From Shewanella morhuae (GTDB lineage Bacteria > Pseudomonadota > Gammaproteobacteria > Enterobacterales > Shewanellaceae): a DNA stretch of 64,000 nucleotides. Positions 17,525 to 30,249 of this stretch are shown in pieces. Position 1 is the first letter of the stretch. Every line of letters begins with the position of its first letter. The notes beneath the pieces are model-generated. The model made no database searches and was not told the origin of the DNA. It saw only the letters and a program-made list of their open reading frames with translations. The DNA is taken from NCBI RefSeq assembly GCF_900156405.1, contig NZ_FTNN01000001.1:84332-148331 (forward strand). Reading direction: 5' to 3'. The translations under genes and the position numbers were made by a program.

Positions 17525-18334
17525 ATGAAATCTATGCGTTTAGGCTTAGTGGCAGTGTCTGTCGTGCTCGGATTAACCGCTTGCATGAGTACCCAATCGC
17601 CAACGGGACGTGGGCAAACATTGCTCTATTCATCAGCACAAATGCAGCAGATGGGTGATGCTTCTTTTGAAGAAATGAAAAAGCAGCAAAAGGTGAGCAG
17701 TGATAAAAAGCTCACGCAATATGTAAATTGCGTGGCGAATCGCGTCACGGCAGTGCTGCCGGATCAAACTCAGCGCTGGGATGTGGTGTTGTTTGACTCA
17801 GAACAAGTTAACGCCTTTGCACTGCCTGGTGGACATATCGGCGTGTACACAGGATTGCTCAAGGTCGCTAATGGTCCCGATCAGCTTGCCACGGTATTAG
17901 GTCATGAAGTGGCGCACGTGTTGGCGCAACATGGTAACGAGCAGGTTTCTCGCGGGCAGTTAACGGGTGTGGGTATGCAAATTGCCGATGCAGCGCTTGG
18001 CGTGAGTGGGGTGGCAAATCGTGACTTATATATGTCAGCGTTAGGTCTTGGTGCTCAGGTTGGAGTGATTTTACCCTTTGGCCGTGCGCAAGAGAGCGAA
18101 GCTGATGTCATGGGCTTAGAGTTGATGGCGCGGGCAGGCTTTGATCCGGCTCAGAGTGTGCTGTTATGGCAAAATATGTCAAAGGTGGGCGGTAGCCAAG
18201 GGCCAGAATTATTATCGACTCATCCATCAAACAGCCATCGCATCGAGCAGTTGCAACAGTTACAAGCGCAAATGCAGCCGTTATATGCTACTGCTAAAGC
18301 GCAGGTAAAGAATCAGTGCGTTGCCCCCAAATAA
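17525..18334 (+). CDS. M48-family metalloprotease lipoprotein (LoiP/YcaL-like)
   Basis: A 269-residue lipoprotein: the signal peptide ends in the lipobox LTAC, followed by Met and Ser at +2/+3, then an M48 peptidase domain with the zinc motif HEVAHVLAQHG (about residue 135) and the downstream glutamate in ESEADVMGLELMARAGFDP. It resembles LoiP/YcaL, outer-membrane proteases facing the periplasm that degrade misfolded envelope proteins. ATG at 17525 follows AAGGAG and starts the signal peptide; the upstream ATG at 17504 would spoil it. Confidence 0.92.
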   Translation: MKSMRLGLVAVSVVLGLTACMSTQSPTGRGQTLLYSSAQMQQMGDASFEEMKKQQKVSSDKKLTQYVNCVANRVTAVLPDQTQRWDVVLFDSEQVNAFALPGGHIGVYTGLLKVANGPDQLATVLGHEVAHVLAQHGNEQVSRGQLTGVGMQIADAALGVSGVANRDLYMSALGLGAQVGVILPFGRAQESEADVMGLELMARAGFDPAQSVLLWQNMSKVGGSQGPELLSTHPSNSHRIEQLQQLQAQMQPLYATAKAQVKNQCVAPK

Positions 18335-18550
18335 ATGGGTCGTACGCTAATAGCAGTAAAGCTCTAGTGTTTGCTATTCCTTTGGTCGCATTAAGATAAA
18401 GGGCGGATGAGTTAAGTTTTTGGATAAATACGCATTAAGGAGCTAAAAAAGCCTCTTTAATTAAATAAGCAGTCAGTTTAACGGCATAGACGGCAGAACT
18501 ATGATAAACTGGCGCGCAAAATTCCACTGAGCAATTGAGAGTCGTTAATT

Positions 18551-19168
18551 ATGTCTGATAAATTCAGTACTGTTGAACAACAAGCAAGTTACGGTGTAGG
18601 CCGTCAAATGGGTGAGCAACTGGCCGCCAATTCTTTTGATGGTGTCGATATTTCTGCCGTTCAAGCTGGTTTAGCCGATGCGTTTGCTGGTTTAGAAAGC
18701 GCAGTGTCTATGCAAGATCTGCAAGTGGCTTTCACTGAAATCAGTGGTCGTATTCAAGCGGCTCAAGAGCTATCTGCAGCTGCTGCCACTGAAGAAGGTG
18801 ATGCGTTTTTAGCTGAGAATGCTAAGCGTGATGGCGTAACTGTAACTGACTCTGGTCTGCAGTTTGAAGTATTAGTCCAAGGCGATGGCGCTAAGCCAAC
18901 TTACGAAGACACAGTACGTACTCATTACCATGGTTCTTTCATTAATGGTGATGTGTTCGACAGCTCTGTGGTTCGTGGCCAACCCGCTGAGTTTCCAGTA
19001 TCTGGCGTTATCGCTGGCTGGACCGAAGCACTGCAACTGATGCCTGTCGGTACCAAGTTAAAATTATTTGTGCCACATCACTTAGCTTATGGTGAGCGCG
19101 GCGCGGGGGCATCGATTCCTCCTTATTCAACTTTGGTATTCGAAGTTGAATTATTAGATATCATCTAG
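18551..19168 (+). CDS. fklB: FKBP-type peptidyl-prolyl cis-trans isomerase FklB
   Basis: A 205-residue FKBP22-type isomerase. The N-terminal helical dimerisation region is about 1-95, with YGVGRQMGEQLA near the start; the FKBP domain is about 105-205, with VRTHYHGSFINGDVFDSSV, MPVGTKLKLFVPHHLAYGERGAG and the closing FEVELLDI. It speeds proline isomerisation during folding, and in related bacteria it is a dimeric cytoplasmic protein important at low temperature. A terminator follows eight bases after the stop. Confidence 0.95.
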   Translation: MSDKFSTVEQQASYGVGRQMGEQLAANSFDGVDISAVQAGLADAFAGLESAVSMQDLQVAFTEISGRIQAAQELSAAAATEEGDAFLAENAKRDGVTVTDSGLQFEVLVQGDGAKPTYEDTVRTHYHGSFINGDVFDSSVVRGQPAEFPVSGVIAGWTEALQLMPVGTKLKLFVPHHLAYGERGAGASIPPYSTLVFEVELLDII

Positions 19169-19175
19169 TACTGAT

Positions 19176-19206
19176 AAAACGCCTAAGCCTGTCTTAGGCG
19201 TTTTCT
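19176..19206 (+). terminator. Terminator after fklB
   Basis: AAAACGCCTAAG pairs with CTTAGGCGTTTT around a five-base loop, then TCTT. Confidence 0.85.
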
Positions 19207-19213
19207 TATGTAA

Positions 19214-20050
<837 letters not shown>

Positions 20051-20058
20051 CAAATATT

Positions 20059-20084
20059 AAAACGCCTATATGGCGTTTTTTTTT
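20059..20084 (+). terminator. Terminator after dapB
   Basis: AAAACGCC/GGCGTTTT stem with a short TATAT loop and eight or more T. Confidence 0.85.
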
Positions 20085-20233
20085 GCACCCAGTTACCAAC
20101 GGGTAGACGATGAGATGTTTTTGCTGTAAACTCGTCTGAATTTGTCAAAATTTCGTAAAAACGCGGAAATTGGTATCTTAACATAACATAAAAACACTAT
20201 ATTTCAGTGGCTTGGCTCTTTATGGAGGTCGCG

Positions 20234-21382
20234 TTGACAAAGTCTGCCTTACTCGTACTCGAAGATGGAACTGTATTCTCTGGCACAGCAATTGGTGCCG
20301 ATGGTCTCAGTGTTGGTGAAGTTGTTTTTAACACTTCAATGACAGGATACCAAGAAATTTTAACTGATCCCTCCTACTCACGCCAGATTGTAACCTTAAC
20401 TTACCCACACATAGGCAACACTGGTACTAATAATGAAGATATTGAATCCGATGGGGTTCACGCTTGTGGCCTTATCATTCGCGATCTTCCGCTCATTGCA
20501 AGTAGTTTCCGTAATCAACAATCCCTCAGCGATTATCTCAAAGCGAACAATGTTGTTGGCATAGCAGATATCGATACCCGCAAGTTAACGCGTATCCTTC
20601 GTGAAAAAGGAGCTCAAGCCGGTTGTATTATGGCGGGTGCTGGCTTAGACGAAGCAAAAGCATTGGCTGCGGCGAAAGCCTTCCCAGGTTTAAAAGGTAT
20701 GGATCTCGCTAAAGAAGTCACCACTAAAGCTGCCTATCCATGGCGCAAAGGTAGCTGGCGTTTAGTGGGCGGTTTACCAGAAGATACCCCAGCAAATGAG
20801 CTTAAATACAAAGTAGTGGCCTACGACTACGGCGTTAAACAAAACATTCTGCGTATGCTGGTTGATCGTGGTTGCGACGTCACCGTTGTGCCAGCTAAAA
20901 CCTCAGCCGCCGACGTGCTGGCGATGAATCCCGATGGCGTGTTCTTATCGAACGGCCCAGGCGATCCAGAGCCATGCGATTATGCGATTGAAGCGATTCA
21001 ACAAATACTCAAAACCGACATGCCGATTTTTGGTATTTGTTTAGGCCATCAACTGTTGGCTCTGGCCAGTGGCGCAAAAACCTTAAAGATGAAGTTTGGT
21101 CACCACGGTGCCAACCATCCAGTGAGTAATATTGAGCAAGGAACTGTGATGATCACTAGCCAAAACCACGGTTTTGCTGCTGATGAAACCACATTGCCTG
21201 CCAACATTAAGGTGACACATAAATCGTTATTTGATGGTTCACTGCAAGGTATCCATCTGACTGACAAACCTGCGTTTAGCTTCCAAGGTCATCCTGAAGC
21301 AAGTCCAGGCCCGAACGATGCCGCCCCGCTGTTTGATCACTTTATTGAGTTGATAGAGCACTATCGTCAGACTGCTAAGTAG
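20234..21382 (+). CDS. carA: Carbamoyl-phosphate synthase small subunit
   Basis: The glutaminase subunit that supplies ammonia to CarB for carbamoyl phosphate, used in arginine and pyrimidine synthesis. A class I glutamine amidotransferase domain occupies the C-terminal half: the nucleophile lies in [12 protein letters not shown], with His/Glu in GHPEASPGP. The start is taken as TTG at 20234, five bases after GGAGG, which gives [12 protein letters not shown] and matches E. coli CarA; the in-frame ATGs upstream (20207, 20222) would add non-conserved residues. Followed by carB after 22 bases. Confidence 0.97.
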   Translation: MTKSALLVLEDGTVFSGTAIGADGLSVGEVVFNTSMTGYQEILTDPSYSRQIVTLTYPHIGNTGTNNEDIESDGVHACGLIIRDLPLIASSFRNQQSLSDYLKANNVVGIADIDTRKLTRILREKGAQAGCIMAGAGLDEAKALAAAKAFPGLKGMDLAKEVTTKAAYPWRKGSWRLVGGLPEDTPANELKYKVVAYDYGVKQNILRMLVDRGCDVTVVPAKTSAADVLAMNPDGVFLSNGPGDPEPCDYAIEAIQQILKTDMPIFGICLGHQLLALASGAKTLKMKFGHHGANHPVSNIEQGTVMITSQNHGFAADETTLPANIKVTHKSLFDGSLQGIHLTDKPAFSFQGHPEASPGPNDAAPLFDHFIELIEHYRQTAK

Positions 21383-21404
21383 TCCCTAGGAGAAGAGAAG
21401 AACA

Positions 21405-24400
21405 ATGCCAAAACGTACCGATATAAAAAGTATTCTTATCCTAGGCGCCGGCCCAATTGTGATTGGTCAGGCATGTGAATTTGACTATTCTGGCGCGCAG
21501 GCGTGTAAAGCGCTGCGTGAAGAAGGTTACCGCGTTATTCTGGTGAACTCTAACCCAGCCACCATTATGACTGATCCAGAAATGGCCGATGCAACCTATA
21601 TCGAGCCGATTCAATGGGAAGTGGTTCGCAATATTATTGCTAAAGAACGCCCCGATGCGATTTTGCCAACCATGGGCGGCCAGACTGCACTGAACTGTGC
21701 ATTAGAGCTTGAAGCTAAAGGCGTACTCAAAGAATTTAACGTCGAGATGATTGGCGCAACAGCCGATGCTATCGATAAAGCTGAAGACCGGAGCCGCTTT
21801 GATAAAGCGATGAAAAGTATCGGTCTTGACTGTCCACGTGCGGGCATTGCCCACAACATGGAAGAAGCTTACGGCGTGCTCGATCAAGTCGGTTTTCCTT
21901 GTATTATCCGTCCCTCATTCACTATGGGTGGCTCGGGCGGCGGTATCGCCTACAACAAGGAGGAGTTCGAGGAGATTTGTTCACAGGGTTTAGATTTATC
22001 ACCCACCAATGAACTCTTAATCGATGAAAGCTTAATCGGTTGGAAAGAGTATGAGATGGAAGTGGTACGTGACCGCAATGATAACTGCATTATCGTTTGC
22101 GCTATCGAAAACTTTGATCCTATGGGCGTGCACACCGGTGACTCAATTACTGTAGCGCCAGCGCAAACCCTGACGGATAAAGAATACCAAATCATGCGTA
22201 ATGCCTCTATGGCCGTACTGCGTGAAATTGGAGTGGAAACGGGCGGCTCAAACGTACAGTTTGGTATCAATCCGCTAGATGGCCGTATGGTTATCATCGA
22301 GATGAATCCACGGGTATCGCGCTCATCTGCATTGGCATCAAAAGCAACCGGTTTCCCGATTGCGAAAATCGCGGCAAAATTAGCGATAGGTTACACCCTT
22401 GATGAGCTGATGAACGATATCACTGGTGGTCGCACACCAGCCTCATTCGAGCCTGCTATCGATTATGTTGTGACTAAAGTGCCACGTTTCAACTTTGAAA
22501 AGTTTGCTGGCGCTAATGATCGCTTAACCACACAGATGAAATCTGTCGGTGAAGTGATGGCAATTGGCCGTACTTTCCAAGAGTCACTGCAAAAAGCGCT
22601 GCGCGGCTTAGAAGTGAGCCGTAACGGATTAGACCCTATTACGGATATGTCTAAGCCTGAAGCGATGCAACTAATTCGCCATGAGCTGAAAGAGCCAGGT
22701 TGTGACCGTATTTGGTACATTGCCGATGCGATGCGTGCAGGCTTGAGCCTAGATGAAATCTTTAAGCTGACCAATATCGACCCTTGGTTCCTTGTGCAAA
22801 TTGAAGAACTTATCCAGCTTGAAGGCGTCGTTGCCGATGCGGGTCTAGCAGGTTTAGATTACGATTTACTGCGTAAGCTTAAGCGTAAAGGCTTTGCTGA
22901 TGCGCGTTTAGCCGATGTATTAGGCGTGAACGAAGCCGAGATACGTAAGCTGCGTGACAAGTTTGACCTGCACCCAGTGTACAAACGTGTCGACACCTGC
23001 GCGGCTGAATTTGCTACCGATACCGCTTACATGTACTCCACGTACGAAGAAGAATGTGAAGCCAACCCATCGACCCGTGACAAAATCATGGTGTTAGGTG
23101 GCGGGCCAAACCGTATCGGGCAAGGTATTGAGTTCGATTACTGTTGTGTACACGCGGCATTAGCGTTACGTGAAGACGGTTATGAAACCATTATGGTGAA
23201 CTGTAACCCTGAAACCGTTTCGACTGACTACGATACGTCAGACCGCTTGTACTTTGAGCCTGTGACACTGGAAGACGTGTTAGCCATTGTGCGTATCGAG
23301 AAGCCAAAGGGCGTTATCGTGCAGTACGGCGGCCAAACGCCACTGAAACTGGCGCGTGCCTTAGAAGCGGCTGGCGTACCCATTATTGGTACTAGCCCTG
23401 ACGCGATTGACCGCGCTGAAGACCGTGAGCGTTTCCAGCAAGCTATCCAGCGTTTAGAAATGAAGCAACCAGAGAATCAAACGGTGACTACCGTTGAAGG
23501 CGCTGTGATTGCCGCTGAACGTATTGGTTATCCATTAGTGGTGCGTCCGTCCTATGTATTGGGTGGCCGTGCGATGGAAATCGTTTACGATAAGCAAGAT
23601 TTACTGCGTTATTTTAACGAAGCGGTGAGCGTGTCTAACGCATCTCCGGTGCTACTTGACCGTTTCTTAGATGATGCGATTGAAGTAGATATCGATGCCA
23701 TTTGCGACGGTGAAACCGTGGTGATTGGCGCGATTATGGAGCATATCGAGCAAGCAGGGGTGCACTCTGGTGACTCAGGTTGTTCTTTACCTGCATACAC
23801 CTTAAGCCAAGAAATCCAAGATCGTATGCGTGTTCAGGTCAGCAAGCTGGCAATGGAACTCGGTGTTATTGGCTTGATGAACGTGCAGTTTGCCGTGAAA
23901 GATAACGAAATCTATATGATTGAAGTTAACCCACGTGCTGCCCGTACCGTACCCTTTGTGTCGAAAGCCACCGGTGTACCGTTAGCTAAGATTGCTGCGC
24001 GAGTCATGGCTGGCCAGAGCTTGAAATCACAAAACTTCACTCAAGAAGTTATCCCACCTTTCTATTCAGTGAAAGAAGTGGTGTTGCCATTTAACAAGTT
24101 CCCCGGTGTTGACCCCCTATTAGGCCCAGAAATGCGCTCAACGGGTGAAGTGATGGGCGTGGGCGATACCTTTGCCGAAGCCTATGCTAAGGCGCAGTTA
24201 GGTGCGACGTCAGAGGTGCCGAAATCTGGCCGCGCATTATTATCTGTGCGTAATAGCGATAAGAAACGTGTTGCTGATTTAGCGGCGAAGTTAATTGAGC
24301 TCGGTTACCAAATCGATGCGACCCATGGTACTGCAATCATTCTAGGTGAAGCGGGTATTAATCCGCGCCTAGTGAACAAGGTACACGAAGGTCGCCCACA

Positions 24401-24629
24401 CATTCTCGATCGCATCAAGAATGGTGAATATACTTATATCGTTAACACCACAGAAGGTCGCCAAGCAATTGAAGATTCTCGTCAATTACGCCGCGGAGCA
24501 CTGCGTTACAAAGTAAATTACACTACGACAATTAACGGCGCGTTTGCCACCTGTATGGCCCATACAGCTGATGACCGTAGTAACGTTATTTCACTACAAG
24601 AATTACACCAGCGTATTTTGGCTAAATAA
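21405..24629 (+). CDS. carB: Carbamoyl-phosphate synthase large subunit
   Basis: The 1074-residue synthetase subunit: two homologous halves, each with an ATP-grasp domain (about 1-400 and 550-935), making carboxyphosphate and carbamoyl phosphate, joined by an oligomerisation region, with a C-terminal MGS-like allosteric domain (about 936-1074). Seen: [17 protein letters not shown] at the N-terminus and its counterpart [15 protein letters not shown] near 565. AGGAGAAG ribosome site. Ends with a strong terminator. Confidence 0.98.
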   Translation: MPKRTDIKSILILGAGPIVIGQACEFDYSGAQACKALREEGYRVILVNSNPATIMTDPEMADATYIEPIQWEVVRNIIAKERPDAILPTMGGQTALNCALELEAKGVLKEFNVEMIGATADAIDKAEDRSRFDKAMKSIGLDCPRAGIAHNMEEAYGVLDQVGFPCIIRPSFTMGGSGGGIAYNKEEFEEICSQGLDLSPTNELLIDESLIGWKEYEMEVVRDRNDNCIIVCAIENFDPMGVHTGDSITVAPAQTLTDKEYQIMRNASMAVLREIGVETGGSNVQFGINPLDGRMVIIEMNPRVSRSSALASKATGFPIAKIAAKLAIGYTLDELMNDITGGRTPASFEPAIDYVVTKVPRFNFEKFAGANDRLTTQMKSVGEVMAIGRTFQESLQKALRGLEVSRNGLDPITDMSKPEAMQLIRHELKEPGCDRIWYIADAMRAGLSLDEIFKLTNIDPWFLVQIEELIQLEGVVADAGLAGLDYDLLRKLKRKGFADARLADVLGVNEAEIRKLRDKFDLHPVYKRVDTCAAEFATDTAYMYSTYEEECEANPSTRDKIMVLGGGPNRIGQGIEFDYCCVHAALALREDGYETIMVNCNPETVSTDYDTSDRLYFEPVTLEDVLAIVRIEKPKGVIVQYGGQTPLKLARALEAAGVPIIGTSPDAIDRAEDRERFQQAIQRLEMKQPENQTVTTVEGAVIAAERIGYPLVVRPSYVLGGRAMEIVYDKQDLLRYFNEAVSVSNASPVLLDRFLDDAIEVDIDAICDGETVVIGAIMEHIEQAGVHSGDSGCSLPAYTLSQEIQDRMRVQVSKLAMELGVIGLMNVQFAVKDNEIYMIEVNPRAARTVPFVSKATGVPLAKIAARVMAGQSLKSQNFTQEVIPPFYSVKEVVLPFNKFPGVDPLLGPEMRSTGEVMGVGDTFAEAYAKAQLGATSEVPKSGRALLSVRNSDKKRVADLAAKLIELGYQIDATHGTAIILGEAGINPRLVNKVHEGRPHILDRIKNGEYTYIVNTTEGRQAIEDSRQLRRGALRYKVNYTTTINGAFATCMAHTADDRSNVISLQELHQRILAK

Positions 24630-24653
24630 GCCAATGCTCTGATGTACAATGTT

Positions 24654-24690
24654 AAGGCCGCATAGCTTAGGTTATGCGGCCTTATTATTT
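24654..24690 (+). terminator. Terminator of carAB
   Basis: An 11-bp stem AAGGCCGCATA/TATGCGGCCTT followed by ATTATTT. Confidence 0.85.
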
Positions 24691-24757
24691 AATCTGCAAT
24701 CTGTTTTGTGTTTAGTCTATTCACTTATTTGTCTTACTTATTTTTTCGAGAGTTGTT

Positions 24758-25495
24758 ATGCCTGCGCCAGCCGATAGCCTTGCCAAAGTTGATACCTTTA
24801 TTGCACCGCCTTGTCTTGGTGAAATTCGTATACTTTATCAAGATAGCGATATTTTACTGATTGATAAGCCCAGTGGTCTATTAAGTTTGTCAGGTAAAAA
24901 TCCGCTTAACATTGATTCAGTACATTATCGTTTAGTGCAGGATTTTCCGACGGCCACCTTGCTGCACAGACTTGATTTTGGCACTTCGGGCATCATGCTG
25001 GTTGCGCTGAATAAAGCCGTAAATGGCATGCTAACAAAGCAATTTCAGGCACGTACCATTGAGAAGCGCTATACCGCTTTGCTCCACGGGCATTTAGTCG
25101 ATGACAGCGGGGTGATTAACCTGCCGATAGCTAAAGATGTGGAACATTTTCCGCTACAAAAAATTTGCCATAGTACTGGCAAGCCTGCCATCAGTCAGTA
25201 TCGGGTATTAGAGCGCCTTAATGATCCCTTTGTGACGCGGGTAGAATTTACGCCTGTGTCGGGGCGCACCCATCAACTGCGTATTCATAGTCAGCAATTT
25301 GGACATTCGATTTTAGGTTGCGATCTGTATGGTGGCGTTGGCGCACTTGAAATCAATCGAGTCAATACATTGATATCTGACACACTTATACCAGATGCTC
25401 ATGCTGAGCGTTTAATGTTGCATGCCACGCGTTTAGCTTTTTTGCATCCCATCACGGGCGAAGCCATCGATTGGTTGTGTGATGCTCCTTTTTAA
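24758..25495 (+). CDS. rluA: RluA-family pseudouridine synthase
   Basis: A 245-residue enzyme with the catalytic HRLDFGTSGI motif (Asp near residue 73), the FQARTIEKRYTALLHG segment and the C-terminal PVSGRTHQLRIHSQQFGHSILGCDLYG signature. No S4 domain precedes the catalytic part, as in RluA itself, which modifies 23S U746 and tRNA U32. It differs from RluC/RluD, which have S4 domains. The rluA name is by architecture and likely; RluA-like paralogues cannot be fully excluded. Confidence 0.85.
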   Translation: MPAPADSLAKVDTFIAPPCLGEIRILYQDSDILLIDKPSGLLSLSGKNPLNIDSVHYRLVQDFPTATLLHRLDFGTSGIMLVALNKAVNGMLTKQFQARTIEKRYTALLHGHLVDDSGVINLPIAKDVEHFPLQKICHSTGKPAISQYRVLERLNDPFVTRVEFTPVSGRTHQLRIHSQQFGHSILGCDLYGGVGALEINRVNTLISDTLIPDAHAERLMLHATRLAFLHPITGEAIDWLCDAPF

Positions 25496-25583
25496 GCTTG
25501 TACGAGTAATGTAAACGATTGGATTTTCGTTGCGATAGTTTACGATGGCAGTATTTTACTGATTGTTATTTGAGGAGCCGACT

Positions 25584-26819
25584 ATGTCGACTAAAGTTAC
25601 GGCAGAAGGCGTTACCGAGCGGCCGATTGAGCTCGCATCATCCCATGGCGCAATACTCGAGGCTCAGGCAAGCAGCGTGCTAAGCCACAGCACCGCCATC
25701 AATAGCACTTCAATCAGTAACATTAAGATTGCCAGCATTAACTTGTTTAACTTTATTGAGCCGCCTTTGGCGTACTACGATTTTGAAAATATCTATAGTC
25801 ACGGTCAGTGGCAAAAAAAGTGCCAATGGCTGAGTGAGTTTTTAGCGCACCGTCAACCCGATATCATAGGGTTTCAAGAAGTCTTTAGCCCTGAACCACT
25901 AAAGCGTATCGCCAGTGAGCAAGGCCTAGTGCATTTTGTCGTAATCGATGAGCCAACGCAGGTCAGTGATTACATTTATCGCAGCCCTGTGGTCGCGCTG
26001 GCATCACGTTATCCCATTATTGAGGTGAGCAGTGTTGAGCCAGACTCGCGCTTAGTGGCGGCGATGGGATTGTCGAGTGAATTTGCTTTTAGTCGTAAGG
26101 TGCTGCGCGCAACGGTTGAAATGCCGTATATTGGTAAGTGTGACTATTATGTGGTGCACTTTAAGTCTAAGCGCGCAGGGCTTGCGCTCGAATCGAAACC
26201 TCTAGGGCAAGATGAGGGGGTAGGCAGCGCCTCTTGTATAAAACTGCATGCTGAAACCCAATTACTCACCGAGCAAGCCTTAGGTCGCTGGGCGTCAACG
26301 ATGCAGCGCGGCGCAGAAGCGGCATTACTATTTAATGGCATATTAGTACGCAGGCAAACGTCCAAGTATCCCGTCATAGTGATGGGCGACTTTAATGATA
26401 GTCTCTCGATGGGCGCCTTAGATGCATTAACAATACAGGGCGATAGTATTCACAGCGGCGATGTGAAAGCTGCTGGATTAGGGCATTTGTCTGACGCCGC
26501 ACTGGCCAGTGTATTCGCTCAATACCAGTTACAAGATGCTTACGAATTATTTGTTGAGGCGAATTTAAGGGATAATTTGCACAGTAATACGGCTTATTAT
26601 AAAGAGCACAGGCCAGCGACGCATTACTATGGTCCTAAAGGCTCGGTGCTGGATTACATTTTATTATCGAGTGAGTTTGATGCCAGTCATGGCCGCAGCC
26701 TAGCTCAAGTCGTGGATTATCTAACCTGCGATAGACACTTAGTTAGACCTGAGTATGAGCGTGATGCTTACAGTACGGATCATGCACCTGTAGTCGTATC
26801 TCTCGCACTTCGTCGATAA
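25584..26819 (+). CDS. Endonuclease/exonuclease/phosphatase-fold protein
   Basis: A 411-residue protein of the DNase I-like (EEP) superfamily: IASINLFNF near 45, the catalytic glutamate in IGFQEVFSPEPL, VVHFKSKR, MGDFNDS, and the closing STDHAPVVV histidine pair. No signal peptide is evident, so it is probably cytoplasmic. Substrates in this fold range from DNA to phosphoinositides and sphingolipids, so function is open. GAGGAG lies before ATG 25584, and the ATG-like start at 25563 is ignored. No close neighbours share its strand closely. Confidence 0.8.
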   Translation: MSTKVTAEGVTERPIELASSHGAILEAQASSVLSHSTAINSTSISNIKIASINLFNFIEPPLAYYDFENIYSHGQWQKKCQWLSEFLAHRQPDIIGFQEVFSPEPLKRIASEQGLVHFVVIDEPTQVSDYIYRSPVVALASRYPIIEVSSVEPDSRLVAAMGLSSEFAFSRKVLRATVEMPYIGKCDYYVVHFKSKRAGLALESKPLGQDEGVGSASCIKLHAETQLLTEQALGRWASTMQRGAEAALLFNGILVRRQTSKYPVIVMGDFNDSLSMGALDALTIQGDSIHSGDVKAAGLGHLSDAALASVFAQYQLQDAYELFVEANLRDNLHSNTAYYKEHRPATHYYGPKGSVLDYILLSSEFDASHGRSLAQVVDYLTCDRHLVRPEYERDAYSTDHAPVVVSLALRR

Positions 26820-26955
26820 ATTATCCTAATACTGGGCATTATTATGGATATTTATCAAGTGGTTCACGCTTAGGTTGTGGCGCTAATTAGGCGCTAGCGC
26901 ACGCAGTCGATGATATTGGCCAATTCTAACTTTTAAATCGAAATAGGCAGAATAA

Positions 26956-28227
<1,272 letters not shown>

Positions 28228-28267
28228 CCTAAATTTTTATAGGTCTTAGATTTAAAAATAGAACCAT

Positions 28268-28308
28268 AAAAAAATGCCAGCCTCTTGTATAAAGTGGCTG
28301 GCATTTTT
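28268..28308. terminator. Bidirectional terminator between rlmI and rpiA
   Basis: AAAAATGCCAGCC pairs with GGCTGGCATTTTT; the A-run on one side and T-run on the other serve both converging genes. Confidence 0.85.
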
Positions 28309-28351
28309 ATATCAATGCCTTATGGCTGTGATGCAATAATTAAGGCTGAAC

Positions 28352-29014
28352 TTATTTGGCAGTAAAGGTTTTTACGCCATCAGGCGTACCCACTAACAAC
28401 ACATCGGCGCCACGATTGGCGAACAGACCGTTAGTTACTACACCAACTATCTGATTGATCTGCTTCTCTAATTCCTTAGGGTTAAGAATTTTCATGTTGT
28501 AAACGTCGAGGATAATGTTGCCGTTATCAGTCACCACACCTTCACGATACACAGGATCACCACCAAGCTTAACAAGCTGGCGCGCCACGTAAGAGCGAGC
28601 CATAGGAATGACTTCAATCGGCAGTGGGAACTCACCTAAAATGTCGACTTGCTTAGTGTTATCAACGATACAGATAAACTTTTCAGCCACAGCAGAAACA
28701 ATTTTCTCGCGTGTTAATGCAGCGCCGCCGCCTTTGATCATATCCATATGGTCGTTGATTTCATCCGCACCATCCACATAGACAGATAAACGATCAACGC
28801 TGTTTAAGTCGTAAACAGGAATACCCAGCGCTTTCATTTTCTGTGTTGATGCCTCAGAACTTGAGACAGCACCTTCGATATCGGCTTTCATGGTCGCTAA
28901 TGCATCAATAAAGTGATTCACGGTCGAACCCGTACCAACACCAACAATACTGTCTTTTTCAACGTACTTGAGTGCGGCCCAAGCGGCTGCTTTTTTCATT
29001 TCATCTTGAGTCAT
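28352..29014 (-). CDS. rpiA: Ribose-5-phosphate isomerase A
   Basis: Interconverts ribose-5-P and ribulose-5-P in the pentose phosphate pathway. The 220 residues match E. coli RpiA nearly end to end: [54 protein letters not shown] (catalytic Glu), and [18 protein letters not shown]. The start at 29014 (CAGGATG upstream) gives the E. coli N-terminus; the longer frame from 29035 does not. Confidence 0.98.
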   Translation of the reverse strand: MTQDEMKKAAAWAALKYVEKDSIVGVGTGSTVNHFIDALATMKADIEGAVSSSEASTQKMKALGIPVYDLNSVDRLSVYVDGADEINDHMDMIKGGGAALTREKIVSAVAEKFICIVDNTKQVDILGEFPLPIEVIPMARSYVARQLVKLGGDPVYREGVVTDNGNIILDVYNMKILNPKELEKQINQIVGVVTNGLFANRGADVLLVGTPDGVKTFTAK

Positions 29015-29265
29015 GTTGACATCCTGTAACGGCAAATGAGTAAAAAATTCTACGCATTAGTATACGCTTTTTCGACAACAATGCGCCGTAATTACATTGC
29101 TGATGTGATCTTGCTTACGCGCTTTTTGATAAGCGAAAGGAGTACCGATAATCTAAGTAACTTAGGCAGTTAAGTTAGAAAGCATTTCGCTATACGTCAT
29201 TAATCTAACTAAGCTACTATGGCAAAAGTAGAATGATTTATCGATGATGCATAGAGGGATTTACT

Positions 29266-30201
29266 ATGGCAGGCGCGAGTTTATTAACCTTACTTGACGA
29301 TATCGCATCGATTTTAGATGACGTTGCATTAATGAGTAAAATGGCGGCAAAGAAAACTGCGGGAGTGCTTGGGGATGATTTAGCCCTTAATGCACAGCAA
29401 GTCACCGGCGTCAGCGCCGAGCGCGAATTGCCGGTAGTTTGGGCTGTGGCTAAGGGATCGTTTCGTAATAAATGTATTTTAGTACCCGCAGCCATGTTGA
29501 TTAGTGCTTTTATTCCTTGGGCTGTCACGCCGCTATTAATGTTCGGCGGGCTGTTCTTGTGTTTCGAAGGATTTGAGAAACTGCATCACAGCTATAGCCA
29601 TAAAAAAGGTCAGCAACACAGCGAAACACAACAAAGCAATGAGCTACCCGACATCAAAGATTTAGCTGCCTACGAGGCTGAAAAAGTCAAAGGTGCGATT
29701 CGTACCGACTTTGTATTATCCGCTGAGATTATCGCCATTACCTTAGGCATAGTGGCGGACAAATCTCTATCAACGCAGTTTTTTACCTTAGCGGTGATTG
29801 GCATCATTATGACTATTGGCGTGTATGGTTTAGTGGCAGCAATTGTCAAAATGGACGATGCAGGCTTGTATCTGAGCCAACGTCAAGGCGACTCAGCATT
29901 AACGCAAATAAACCGTAAACTGGGCTTAGGCCTATTGAGTGCAGCGCCTTTATTGATGAAAAGTTTAACTGTTATTGGCACTGCGGCCATGTTTATGGTG
30001 GGTGGCGGTATTTTAACCCACGGTTTGCACTCGGTGGCTGAGCAAATTCAGCACGCTGAGCAAGTAGTCGCAACGATTGATATTGTAGGGCCAGTGCTTG
30101 CCCTGCTGACACCCACTGTGCTCAATGGCTTGTTTGGTGTGCTTGCTGGCGCTGTAGCGCTCGCGGTGATGACTGGCTTACAGAAACTCCGCAGCAAGTG
30201 A
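29266..30201 (+). CDS. DUF808 (YedI-type) inner-membrane protein
   Basis: A 311-residue membrane protein with the DUF808 opening MAGASLLTLLDDIASILDDV and KKTAGVLGDDLALNAQQVTG, then about six membrane segments. The family is widespread in proteobacteria and has no settled function; a transport or envelope role has been proposed only by topology. AGAGGGA precedes the start. The RNase D-like gene lies 48 bases downstream. Confidence 0.88.
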   Translation: MAGASLLTLLDDIASILDDVALMSKMAAKKTAGVLGDDLALNAQQVTGVSAERELPVVWAVAKGSFRNKCILVPAAMLISAFIPWAVTPLLMFGGLFLCFEGFEKLHHSYSHKKGQQHSETQQSNELPDIKDLAAYEAEKVKGAIRTDFVLSAEIIAITLGIVADKSLSTQFFTLAVIGIIMTIGVYGLVAAIVKMDDAGLYLSQRQGDSALTQINRKLGLGLLSAAPLLMKSLTVIGTAAMFMVGGGILTHGLHSVAEQIQHAEQVVATIDIVGPVLALLTPTVLNGLFGVLAGAVALAVMTGLQKLRSK

Positions 30202-30249
30202 GGTGCGCGTATTGGTAATTAGGGATTGGCTGAACAAGGAAGGGCGACG

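Noticed and set aside
20100..20200. ArgR box before carA
   Set aside because: TGAAT occurs at one half-site, but the partner half does not match the ARG box consensus; too weak to claim.
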